Source of the DNA: Bacillota bacterium
GTDB lineage: Bacteria > Bacillota > Clostridia > Lachnospirales > Cellulosilyticaceae
Direction: 5' to 3'
Length of the DNA: 8,541 nucleotides
Assembly (NCBI GenBank): GCA_023457875.1
Contig: JAEXBC010000121.1
Location: forward strand, 1 to 8,541
A model generated the notes under the pieces. It worked only from the letters and a program-made list of their open reading frames with translations. It was not told the origin of the DNA and did not search any database. Positions 1 through 7,203 of this stretch are shown in pieces. Numbering within the stretch: position 1 is the stretch's first letter; the number at the start of each line of letters is the position of its first letter. The position numbers and the translations under genes are program-made.

Positions 1-3000
1 TCAGTTTGATTCCCGGATGAGACTCAAGACCTTGTGCACTTAATGAAATAACAGGGACATAATCAAAACCACTATCCTTTAGTGCTTTTCTAAGTAAACT
101 AATGTAATTGGAAGCACGACAGCCCCCACCTGTTTGTGAAATAATCAAAGAGGTTTGATGAGGGTCTACAGCGCCACTTTTTAATGCATGCAGCATCTGT
201 CCAATAACAATGATGGCTGGATAACAAGCATCATTGTTAACATACTTGAGTCCTTCCTCCACATCTTCTGGTGTAACCTTCTCGAGCACCTTAACTTGAT
301 AGCCACTACTATTAAACGCTGTCTCTAAAAATTGAAACTGCATAGGGGCCATTTGAGGGACTAAGATAGTATGAGTTTGTCTCATTTCTTTTGTAAAGAC
401 AACTCGCTCCTTACTTTCAGGAATAACATGCTTTTCTGTTAATTTCTTTCTCTCATGTATAGCCGCCTTGAGTGAGCGGATACGAATTTTGATAGCGCCT
501 AAGTTGGCACCTTCATCTATCTTAATGAGCGTATAAATTTTTCCAACACCCTCTAGTATTTCTTGAACTTGATCAGCTGTTACAGCATCTAAGCCACACC
601 CAAAAGAAGTGACTTGCATGAGCTCAAGGTTATCTTTTGTTTTCACAAAATTGGCTGTACGATATAAACGATTATGATAAGCCCATTGATCGAGTACACG
701 TATAGGTCTTTCAATGGCCCCTAAATGTGCTACTGAATCCTCCGTTAATACAGCCATACCTTCAGAGGTAATCAATTCTGTAAGCCCATGGTTAATTTCT
801 GGGTCAAGATGATAAGGTCTACCACTTACCACAATACCTGTTTTATGATTTTCATCTAACCAAGCTACAACTTCTTCACCCTTCTTAGCAATGTCCTCCT
901 TAAAGGCTTCCTGCTCCAAATATGCCGCATGAATAGCTTCCTGCAATTCACCACGGGAAATATTAAAATCACCTAATGCTTTTTCTAATTGCTTCATGAC
1001 AGATTTAGGTGAATCTAAATTAAGAAACGGATAAACAAATTTCATCTTTTTAGTTTTTAATTCTTCCACATTGGTTTTGATTACTTCAGGATAAGAAGCT
1101 ACAATCGGACAATTATAATGATTATCTGCCGTCTGATCCTCTTGCTTTTCATAAGGTATGCATGGATAGAAAATAAACTTTACACCCTTTTCTATCAAAT
1201 CCACAATATGTCCATGGGTGATTTTACCTGGGTAGCATACTGATTCAGAAGGAATGGTGGAAATGCCTTTTTCATAAATCTTTTTATTAGATCTTGCTGA
1301 AAGACATACACTAAATCCTAGCTTAGTGAAGAGGGTATGCCAGAAAGGATAATTTTCGTAAAGATTAAGCACTCTAGGAATTCCTACAACGCCTCTCTTT
1401 GCTTCTTGCTGGCTTAAAGGCTCATAGGCAAATAGCTTTTCATACTTATATGTAAAAAGATTAGGCATCTGGCCATCTGACTTACTGTTACCCAGTGGCT
1501 TCTCGCAGCGATTACCATATATAAAACGTCGTCCATCACTTAAGGTATTAACGGTTAAAAGACACTTATTTTCACACCCTTTACAGCGGGTAGGTGCTTT
1601 TTTAATCTCTAGTTCTTTAAGCTCCTGTAGGGATAAGAGAGGTTCCTGCACCTCATCAGCACGTTCTTTGGCAAGTAAGGCTGCCCCATATGCACCCATT
1701 AATCCTGCAATATCCGGTCTTACCACACCTCGGCCTAAGGTAAGCTCCATAGCTCTTAGAACCGCTTCATTGTAAAAGGTTCCACCCTGTACCACGACAT
1801 CTCCTGTAACTTGATCAAGGGAACGCAGTTTAATCACCTTATACAAGGCGTTTTTGATAACTGAATAGGAAAGACCTGCTGATATGTCTCCAATAGCTGC
1901 GCCTTCCTTTTGGGCTTCCTTAATTTTAGAATTCATAAACACTGTACAACGTGTTCCAAGATCCACAGGATTATTAGCCAATAACGCTTTTTCACTAAAG
2001 TCTTCTACCTCGATACCTAGTGAAGTGCTGAGCATTTCAATAAAGGAACCACAGCCTGAAGAACAAGCTTCATTTAAGATAACGGATTGAACTGTGCCAT
2101 CCTTAATCTTAATGCACTTCATATCTTGTCCACCAATATCTAGAATAAAGCTTACATTTTCTGAAAAAGCCCTTGCACCCCGATAATGAGCAATCGTCTC
2201 TACCTCTCCATGGGCAATTTTAAATGTATTTTGAATAAGTGCTTCTCCATACCCTGTTACACAAGAAGATTGAATCTTAACTTGTTCTGGTAAGAGCCCA
2301 TAAAGTTCTATTAATTTATCAGATACCAGCTTTAAAGGATCTCCCTTATTACTGCCATAAAATGAGTACAATAATTCGCCTTGTTCATTAACCAGTACCA
2401 TTTTAGTCGTGGTAGAGCCTGCATCTATTCCTAAAAAGGCCTCCCCCTTGTAATCCTGTAAGCTAGCTCTCTTCACTTGATGCGTCTTGTGACGCTCTCT
2501 AAATGACAGGATCTCTACTTCACTTTCAAATAAGGGTGGTAAAGTTTGCTTTAATCCACCATCATGATTGGTATGATGTAAATCCTTGATAAGGGTTTCT
2601 AAATCCCTTGGCTCTTCTTTCTTGGAAAGCAGAGCTGCCCCTAATGCTACAAAGAGCTCTGGCTTTTCAGGTACAAGCACTTCATCTTCTTTTAACTTCA
2701 ATGTCTCAATAAAACGCTTTCTCAGCTCTGATAAGAAATGAAGTGGTCCACCCAAAAATGCAACCTTCCCTTTAATGGGTTTTCCACAGGCTAAAACACT
2801 AATGGTCTGATTCACCACTGCCTGAAAAATAGAAGTAGCAATATCCTCCTTAGCTACTCCTTCATTAATAAGGGGTTGTACATCGGTTTTAGCAAATACA
2901 CCACACCTAGCAGCAATAGGATAAATCACATGGGAAGACTTAGCCATCTCATTAAGCCCCATGGCATCTGTCTCAAGTAAGCTTGCCATTTGGTCAATAA

Positions 3001-3391
3001 ACGCTCCCGTTCCACCAGCACAACTACTATTCATACGTTGCTCTAGACTACTTCCAAAATAGGTAATCTTACCATCCTCACCGCCTAGCTCAATGGCCAC
3101 ATTTACATCATCTATATAGGTCTCTATAGCTTGGGTACAAGCAATCACCTCTTGTATGAATTTTAAATTCAAAAGTGACGCGATTTCCATAGCTCCTGAA
3201 CCAGTAATGGCTATGCGTACACTTACATCACCAAACTTTAGATAGCTTTCCTTTAACAGACGTTCAAGAGTAGTCTTAACATCTGAATAATGTCTTTCAT
3301 ATCTTGAATAAACTATCTCATTCTTACTATTTAAATATACCAACTTGATAGTAGTAGATCCTACATCAATCCCCAAATTTAACTTTTTCAT
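1..3391 (-). CDS. Large 2-hydroxyacyl-CoA dehydratase activase-related Fe-S ATPase, C-terminus off the window
   Basis: An open frame runs without interruption from ATG at 3391 to the left edge, giving 1130 codons and no stop. An in-frame TAG lies five codons upstream, and GAGGGAG six bases before the ATG fixes the start. Domains in order: a BadF/BadG/BcrA/BcrD-type ATPase domain (about 1-255) with the phosphate motif GIDVGSTTIK at 7-16 and cysteines C124 (SSCAGGTG) and C163 (ARCGVFAKTD); a second copy (about 319-575) with GIDAGSTTTK from 321, C443 and C482; a linker with C603, C606, C610 and C629; a DUF2229-like part from about 668 (GIPRVLNLYENYPFW); and a dehydratase-component-like part from about 1000 with C1056 (NDACYPA) and C1091 (GGGCRAS). 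In the family, the activator (HgdC type) is a dimer holding one [4Fe-4S] cluster; it uses ATP to push a low-potential electron into a dehydratase partner. These long fused homologues, usually about 1400 residues, have no settled substrate, so about 300 residues are probably missing here. Probably cytoplasmic. No dehydratase alpha/beta genes are visible nearby. The family is secure; the physiological role is not. Confidence 0.93.
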   Translation of the reverse strand, partial: MKKLNLGIDVGSTTIKLVYLNSKNEIVYSRYERHYSDVKTTLERLLKESYLKFGDVSVRIAITGSGAMEIASLLNLKFIQEVIACTQAIETYIDDVNVAIELGGEDGKITYFGSSLEQRMNSSCAGGTGAFIDQMASLLETDAMGLNEMAKSSHVIYPIAARCGVFAKTDVQPLINEGVAKEDIATSIFQAVVNQTISVLACGKPIKGKVAFLGGPLHFLSELRKRFIETLKLKEDEVLVPEKPELFVALGAALLSKKEEPRDLETLIKDLHHTNHDGGLKQTLPPLFESEVEILSFRERHKTHQVKRASLQDYKGEAFLGIDAGSTTTKMVLVNEQGELLYSFYGSNKGDPLKLVSDKLIELYGLLPEQVKIQSSCVTGYGEALIQNTFKIAHGEVETIAHYRGARAFSENVSFILDIGGQDMKCIKIKDGTVQSVILNEACSSGCGSFIEMLSTSLGIEVEDFSEKALLANNPVDLGTRCTVFMNSKIKEAQKEGAAIGDISAGLSYSVIKNALYKVIKLRSLDQVTGDVVVQGGTFYNEAVLRAMELTLGRGVVRPDIAGLMGAYGAALLAKERADEVQEPLLSLQELKELEIKKAPTRCKGCENKCLLTVNTLSDGRRFIYGNRCEKPLGNSKSDGQMPNLFTYKYEKLFAYEPLSQQEAKRGVVGIPRVLNLYENYPFWHTLFTKLGFSVCLSARSNKKIYEKGISTIPSESVCYPGKITHGHIVDLIEKGVKFIFYPCIPYEKQEDQTADNHYNCPIVASYPEVIKTNVEELKTKKMKFVYPFLNLDSPKSVMKQLEKALGDFNISRGELQEAIHAAYLEQEAFKEDIAKKGEEVVAWLDENHKTGIVVSGRPYHLDPEINHGLTELITSEGMAVLTEDSVAHLGAIERPIRVLDQWAYHNRLYRTANFVKTKDNLELMQVTSFGCGLDAVTADQVQEILEGVGKIYTLIKIDEGANLGAIKIRIRSLKAAIHERKKLTEKHVIPESKERVVFTKEMRQTHTILVPQMAPMQFQFLETAFNSSGYQVKVLEKVTPEDVEEGLKYVNNDACYPAIIVIGQMLHALKSGAVDPHQTSLIISQTGGGCRASNYISLLRKALKDSGFDYVPVISLSAQGLESHPGIKL

Positions 3392-3477
3392 AAGTTGCTC
3401 CCTCTACTATTAATGATTTAACTAATAGTCGTAATGATTAACTACTTATAATAACCAACTTTCATTATATATCATTT

Positions 3478-3506
3478 TTTATAATAAATTAAAGCTTTTT
3501 TGTAAA
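3478..3506 (-). promoter_or_regulatory. Candidate promoter of the activase gene
   Basis: On the minus strand TTTACA (3506-3501) and TATAAA (3483-3478) are separated by exactly 17 bases, about 85 bases upstream of the start codon. A second TATAAT-like hexamer lies closer (3469-3464) but has no good -35 box. The rest of the gap between 3507 and 3604 shows nothing I can support. In such AT-rich DNA, matches of this quality can occur by chance. Confidence 0.45.
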
Positions 3507-3604
3507 CATATTTTTGACACGGTATCACTTACTCGGGTTGAGCAGCCTCAAAAACATCGTATTTCTATAGATTTAAAGCACCTTAATCCAAAAGTAAAAT
3601 CAAT

Positions 3605-3649
3605 AAAAAATAGTCTAATAACTTATATGAAATAAGTCATTAGACTATT
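3605..3649 (-). terminator. Rho-independent terminator after the zinc-ribbon gene
   Basis: Arms at 3633-3649 and 3609-3625 form a 17-base-pair stem with a 7-base loop, followed by a run of six U in the minus-strand transcript (the last two stem bases plus 3608-3605). One position pairs as G-U in minus-strand RNA but would be an A-C mismatch in plus-strand RNA, which supports the minus orientation. It begins 11 bases after the stop codon of the zinc-ribbon gene and closes the valS transcription unit before the activase promoter. Confidence 0.9.
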
Positions 3650-3660
3650 ATCCGTTTGCC

Positions 3661-3921
3661 TTATGCTTGTTTCCAGCGTTTTAAGGTAGGAAACCAAGCC
3701 ATCATTTCACTTCTTATTGTTTCTTCGTTTTTATCTGGAAATTGTTTAATCATGATTGGCACACAAAAATTAATCATATCCTCCATGGTGCTCTCACCTA
3801 CAAACGTACCATTACTAAAACAGTATTTACAATAATCTTGATTCTTACTTCCGTCTTGATTGGTTCCTAAAAGTTCCTCTTCAAGTGGCATGCCACAGCT
3901 TTGACAGTATTTTTCCATCAT
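3661..3921 (-). CDS. Small zinc-ribbon domain protein
   Basis: 86 residues with two CxxC knuckles: C6-Q-S-C9 (YCQSCGMPL) and C31-K-Y-C34 (DYCKYCFSNGTF). They are followed by a TMEDMI segment and a short helical tail ending in a W-rich stretch. This order matches the putative zinc-ribbon family Pfam Zn_ribbon_2 (PF12674), small cytoplasmic proteins of unknown function common in Firmicutes; zinc binding by the four cysteines is inferred. AGGAGG (3931-3926) lies 4 bases from the first ATG (3921) and 7 bases from an adjacent second ATG (3918). The real start may therefore be the second one, giving 85 residues. The gene follows valS by 81 bases on the same strand and is closed by the strong terminator at 3649-3605. 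It may be read through from valS or use its own -10-like site at 3953-3948. No link to tRNA charging can be read from the sequence. Confidence 0.85.
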   Translation of the reverse strand: MMEKYCQSCGMPLEEELLGTNQDGSKNQDYCKYCFSNGTFVGESTMEDMINFCVPIMIKQFPDKNEETIRSEMMAWFPTLKRWKQA

Positions 3922-3947
3922 ACTTCCTCCTCTTTTTTAATAAATTC

Positions 3948-3953
3948 ATTATA
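3948..3953 (-). promoter_or_regulatory. Possible -10 box for the zinc-ribbon gene
   Basis: A perfect TATAAT on the minus strand lies 26 bases before the start codon, which would give a leader of about 20 bases. The position expected for the -35 box (3976-3971) reads TGCAGC, a poor match, and falls inside an inverted repeat. It is either an activated or weak promoter, or a chance match. Confidence 0.3.
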
Positions 3954-3962
3954 GAGTAGCAA

Positions 3963-3984
3963 ATATGACAGCTGCATGTCACAT
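3963..3984 (-). repeat. Inverted repeat between valS and the zinc-ribbon gene
   Basis: TGACA (3966-3970) and TGTCA (3977-3981) form a symmetric pair around a 6-base centre. The pairing extends outward by three more bases in minus-strand RNA, including one G-U. It starts 19 bases after the valS stop codon. The U content after the stem is weak, so it is at best a poor terminator. It also covers the -35 position of the TATAAT at 3953-3948, so an operator is equally possible. Confidence 0.35.
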
Positions 3985-4002
3985 TCATAGAAAAGTGAAC
4001 CA

Positions 4003-6639
4003 TTATTTTTTAAGCTGCATCATACGTTCTATGACTGCTTCAAGCATGGTTTGATATTTTTCTTTTTTTGCCTTTTCTTCTTGAAGGAGTTTTTCAGGCG
4101 CTTTAGCCACAAATCCCTCATTAGAAAGCTTTTTGTTTACTCTTTCTACTTCTGCTTCAAGTTTTTCTTTTTCTTTTGCAAGACGCTCTAATTCTTTTTC
4201 GATATCTACGAGTTCTGCAAAAGGGATATAAACCGTTGCATTTGGAATAACTACAGAAACCGCATCACTATCAATACCCTTGGTATCTCTTTGAATGATC
4301 ACCTCTGATGCATAACCAAGTACACTAAAGAATACGCGGCCATTTTCAAAGATAGAGATTACTTTTTCGTCCTCAGATACCACATATACTTTTGCTTTTC
4401 TTGATGGTGGCACATTCATTTCACTACGCAAATTACGAATAGATCTTACAGCTTCTTTAATAAGACTAATCTCTTTTTCTTCCGCTTCAAAATCCCATTC
4501 TTTTATAAAGCTTGGCCATGCTGCGAGCATAATGGTTTCTTCTTGATCTTGAAGACCAAGGAAAATTTCTTCTGTGATAAATGGCATATAAGGATGAAGC
4601 ATTTTTAAGATTTGAATCATTACTGTTTTGAGGGTCCAAAGTGCCGCTGGTCTTGTAGCATCTTCTTTGTTGTAAAGACGTGGCTTAACCATTTCAATAT
4701 ACCAGTCACAGAATTCTTCCCATGCAAAATCATAAATCTTTTGAACAGCTACACCTAAATCATAATTATCCATATTATCCGTTACTTCTTTTGCAAGTGT
4801 ATTGACTTTAGATAAAATCCACTTATCTGCAGGAATTAATGAAATGGATGCTTCATCTATGGTTTCACCTTCATCATTCATCATAATAAAACGTGCTGCA
4901 TTCCAGAGCTTGTTACCGAAGTTACGATTTGCTTCAACTCTTTCGTAGTAGAAGCGCATATCATTTCCTGGCGCATTTCCCGTAACAAGAGTTAATCTTA
5001 AGGCATCAGCACCATATTTTTCAATCACTTCTAATGGGTCAACACCATTTCCAAGTGATTTACTCATCTTACGTCCATCAGCGGCTCTTACAAGTCCATG
5101 GAATAACACATCTTTAAAAGGAATTTCACCCATTTGTTCTAGACCTGAAAATACCATACGAATAACCCAGAAGAAAAGAATATCATAGCCAGTTACAAGG
5201 ACACTGGTAGGATAGAAGTGCTCAAGTTCCTCCGTACGCTCTGGCCACCCTAGTGTTGAAAAAGGCCATAGGGCAGAGCTAAACCATGTATCTAAGGTAT
5301 CCTCATCTTGAACAAAATGTGAGCCTTTACATTTTGGACATTCCTGAGGTTTTTCTCTAGAGATGATAATTTCACCACAATCTTGACAGTAATAAGCTGG
5401 AATACGATGTCCCCACCACAATTGACGTGAAATGCACCAATCACGAATATTTTCTAGCCAGTTAAAATAGGTTTTTTCCATACGTTTAGGTACTAAATTA
5501 AGTTCCCCTTTTTTGACTGCCTCTATAGCTGGTTTTGCCATCTCTTCCATCTTCACAAACCACTGTGCTTTAACCATAGGTTCAACCACTGCATGGCAAC
5601 GGTCATGGGTTCCAACATTATGGGTATGTGGCTCAACTTTCACCAAGAAGCCCGCTTGCTCTAAATCACTTACGAGGGCTTTCCTTGCTTCATAGCGATC
5701 CATTCCTTGATATTTACCACAAAGCTCATTCATGGTTCCATCGTCATTCATAACGCAGATTTCTTTTAATTGATGTCTCTTACCTACTTCAAAGTCATTA
5801 GGGTCATGAGCTGGCGTAATCTTAACTACACCTGTTCCGAACTCTTTATCTACATAAGCGTCTGCCACCACAGGAATTTCCCGATCAAATAAAGGAATAC
5901 GTACCATCTTTCCAATTAAATGAGCATAACGCTCATCCTCTGGATTCACAGCAATAGCAGTATCACCAATCATGGTTTCTGGTCTTGTGGTAGCCAGCTG
6001 AACGTATTCATCTGATCCTACAATAGGATAGCGAAGGTGCCAAAAATGTCCTTCCTTTTCCTCATGCTCAACTTCTGCATCAGAAATAGAAGTACCACAT
6101 ACTGGACACCAGTTAATAATACGAGAGCCTCTATAAATATAGCCTTTTTCATAGAGTTTAATAAATACCTCTTGTACGGCATGAGAACACCCTTCATCCA
6201 TGGTAAAACGTTCTCTATCCCAGTCGCAGGAGGAGCCTAGTTTTTTAAGCTGCTCCACAATACGCCCACCGTATTGGTGTTTCCACTCCCAGACCTTCTC
6301 AAGAAATCCCTCTCGGCCTAAGCCTTCCTTTGTAAGGCCCTCACTTTCAATCTTCTCAACTACCTTTACTTCTGTAGCAATACTTGCATGGTCTGTTCCT
6401 GGTACCCATAAGGTGTTGTAGCCTTGCATACGTTTGTAACGTGTTAGAATGTCTTGAAGGGTATTATCAAGGGCATGTCCCATATGAAGCTGACCTGTAA
6501 TATTAGGTGGTGGCATTACTATGGTGAAAGGTTTCTTATCCTTTTCTACCTCTGCGTGAAAATATCCCTTTTCCATCCAAGTATGATATAATCGTTCTTC
6601 AACTATACTTGGGTCATATATCTTATCTAACTCTTTCAA
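4003..6639 (-). CDS. valS: Valyl-tRNA synthetase
   Basis: 878 residues, the normal length for Gram-positive ValRS. The enzyme activates valine with ATP and loads it onto tRNA-Val in the cytoplasm. The class I signatures are present: [14 protein letters not shown] around 43-56 (HMGH at 52-55) and KMSKS at 524-528. The editing (CP1) domain spans about 195-345, with the threonine-rich [10 protein letters not shown] at 217-226 and HDPND at 278-282; it hydrolyses mischarged Thr-tRNA-Val. Two cysteine knuckle groups (C178/C181 and C418/C421 with C434/C437) suggest bound zinc. The anticodon-binding helical domain is about 605-750, and a charged coiled-coil tail runs from about 810 to the end, as in other ValRS. 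The start is a TTG codon: AGGAGG lies 7 bases upstream, the N-terminal sequence [10 protein letters not shown] fits the family, and the first internal Met is residue 22. The gene lies 51 bases after a small membrane-protein gene with no terminator between, so the T-box leader upstream should control both. Confidence 0.99.
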   Translation of the reverse strand: MKELDKIYDPSIVEERLYHTWMEKGYFHAEVEKDKKPFTIVMPPPNITGQLHMGHALDNTLQDILTRYKRMQGYNTLWVPGTDHASIATEVKVVEKIESEGLTKEGLGREGFLEKVWEWKHQYGGRIVEQLKKLGSSCDWDRERFTMDEGCSHAVQEVFIKLYEKGYIYRGSRIINWCPVCGTSISDAEVEHEEKEGHFWHLRYPIVGSDEYVQLATTRPETMIGDTAIAVNPEDERYAHLIGKMVRIPLFDREIPVVADAYVDKEFGTGVVKITPAHDPNDFEVGKRHQLKEICVMNDDGTMNELCGKYQGMDRYEARKALVSDLEQAGFLVKVEPHTHNVGTHDRCHAVVEPMVKAQWFVKMEEMAKPAIEAVKKGELNLVPKRMEKTYFNWLENIRDWCISRQLWWGHRIPAYYCQDCGEIIISREKPQECPKCKGSHFVQDEDTLDTWFSSALWPFSTLGWPERTEELEHFYPTSVLVTGYDILFFWVIRMVFSGLEQMGEIPFKDVLFHGLVRAADGRKMSKSLGNGVDPLEVIEKYGADALRLTLVTGNAPGNDMRFYYERVEANRNFGNKLWNAARFIMMNDEGETIDEASISLIPADKWILSKVNTLAKEVTDNMDNYDLGVAVQKIYDFAWEEFCDWYIEMVKPRLYNKEDATRPAALWTLKTVMIQILKMLHPYMPFITEEIFLGLQDQEETIMLAAWPSFIKEWDFEAEEKEISLIKEAVRSIRNLRSEMNVPPSRKAKVYVVSEDEKVISIFENGRVFFSVLGYASEVIIQRDTKGIDSDAVSVVIPNATVYIPFAELVDIEKELERLAKEKEKLEAEVERVNKKLSNEGFVAKAPEKLLQEEKAKKEKYQTMLEAVIERMMQLKK

Positions 6640-6690
6640 TGTATTTCCTCCTTTAATCTTTTCTTGCTATTTTCATACGATATTCTTTTT

Positions 6691-6888
6691 TTAGGCGCCC
6701 ATTAACATAAAAACAAAACCAATGCCCATTACAATACAACCTGTTATTCTAACAGCAATGACTGCGGCTAGTAATAATACCTGTAACTCTTCTTTGCTAT
6801 CCAACTTTATCTTGCCCATTACAATTCTTTTTGCAAAAAGACTAACCATAAAGCCAATAGAAAGTAGAATAAAACCGACCATCTGCAT
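6691..6888 (-). CDS. Small two-segment membrane protein of unknown function
   Basis: 65 residues. A hydrophobic helix at about 3-18 is followed by a short charged loop (AKRIVMGKIKLDSKEEL, about 19-35) and a second long hydrophobic segment at about 37-63 with several small residues (GCIVMGIGF). There is no signal-peptidase site, cysteine motif or recognisable domain. TAAGGAG lies 7 bases before the ATG, which makes it a credible translated gene rather than a chance frame; a second ATG two codons in is badly spaced. The gene sits directly after the T-box terminator and 51 bases before valS on the same strand, with no terminator in the gap. It should therefore be made together with ValRS when valine tRNA is uncharged. 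I do not recognise the family. Valine transport looks unlikely for a lone 65-residue protein, but a regulatory or accessory membrane role cannot be excluded. Confidence 0.78.
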   Translation of the reverse strand: MQMVGFILLSIGFMVSLFAKRIVMGKIKLDSKEELQVLLLAAVIAVRITGCIVMGIGFVFMLMGA

Positions 6889-6912
6889 GGTTTCACTCCT
6901 TACTTTTGCACT

Positions 6913-6949
6913 AAAAAAGCTCCTTCACCCAAATAAGGACGAAGAAGCT
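6913..6949 (-). terminator. Intrinsic terminator of the T-box leader
   Basis: In minus-strand RNA, bases 6949-6937 pair with 6930-6918 over 13 consecutive positions (three G-U) around a 6-base loop, followed directly by five U (6917-6913). The 5' arm overlaps the end of the T-box sequence, so the antiterminator formed with uncharged tRNA would exclude this hairpin. It ends 24 bases before the start codon of the 65-residue gene. Confidence 0.93.
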
Positions 6950-7168
6950 CGCGGTACCACCTTAATTTCTTATGAGCTTATTGAGGCTCATAAGACACTC
7001 ATATGCTTTAACGGGCATATCCGCTACTTCCTACTCAGTTCAGAAATAGTGCTCCAAAGCTACCTTTTAGTGTACTATTCGTAAGAAGACTTTCAGCTTA
7101 TAATCCTCTCTCTCTAAACGTAGTGACACTATACTCCTCTTTTTCATCGCAGCATCCATATTCAATTA
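6913..7168 (-). promoter_or_regulatory. T-box riboswitch leader, valine-specific
   Basis: T-box leaders bind a specific tRNA and let transcription continue only when it is uncharged. The hallmark antiterminator sequence AAGGUGGUACCGCGAG lies at 6963-6948. Upstream in RNA order: Stem I with the loop-E-like AGUA on its 5' side; an upper helix (7131-7121 with 7077-7068, one bulged base); an apical stem (7108-7104 with 7089-7085); and the 3' side of the specifier loop reading AAAG-GUA-G, with GUA at 7063-7061. Next come the conserved CUGAACUGAGUAGG region, a Stem II pseudoknot-like element (AUAUGC/GCAUAU with CGG/CCG), and a perfect 10-bp Stem III (6995-6986 with 6977-6968). The base after UGG in the T-box is U, which pairs with an A discriminator base, as tRNA-Val has. 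The 5' end is inferred from the promoter. The specifier assignment is by eye. An alternative fold of Stem I (AUAGUG/CACUAU plus CUAC/GUAG) would bury GUA in a helix, but it fits the family layout less well. Confidence 0.95.
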
Positions 7169-7174
7169 CTTAAC

Positions 7175-7203
7175 ATTTTAGGCATCTTTATCACTTTTGT
7201 CAA
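7175..7203 (-). promoter_or_regulatory. Promoter of the T-box / valS operon
   Basis: A consensus TTGACA (7203-7198) is followed after exactly 17 bases by TAAAAT (7180-7175), which predicts a transcript start near 7168, just ahead of T-box Stem I. The promoter lies inside the 3' end of the coiled-coil membrane protein gene, and the TAA of the -10 box is that gene's stop codon. Confidence 0.82.

Noticed and set aside
1884..2090. Plus-strand open frame of 68 codons inside the activase gene
   Set aside because: It lies wholly antisense to a well-conserved protein domain and has no ribosome binding site; a shadow frame.
3535..3552. Small TTGAG-CAGC-CTCAA hairpin between the activase promoter and the upstream terminator
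   Set aside because: Only 5 base pairs with no U run on either strand; most likely chance.
5513..6421. Three plus-strand open frames of 60-73 codons inside valS
   Set aside because: All are antisense to conserved ValRS sequence, including the editing domain; no initiation signals.
6722..7084. Plus-strand open frame of 120 codons across the T-box leader and small membrane gene
   Set aside because: It is antisense to a clear riboswitch and a minus-strand gene with a proper ribosome binding site, and its translation resembles no real protein.
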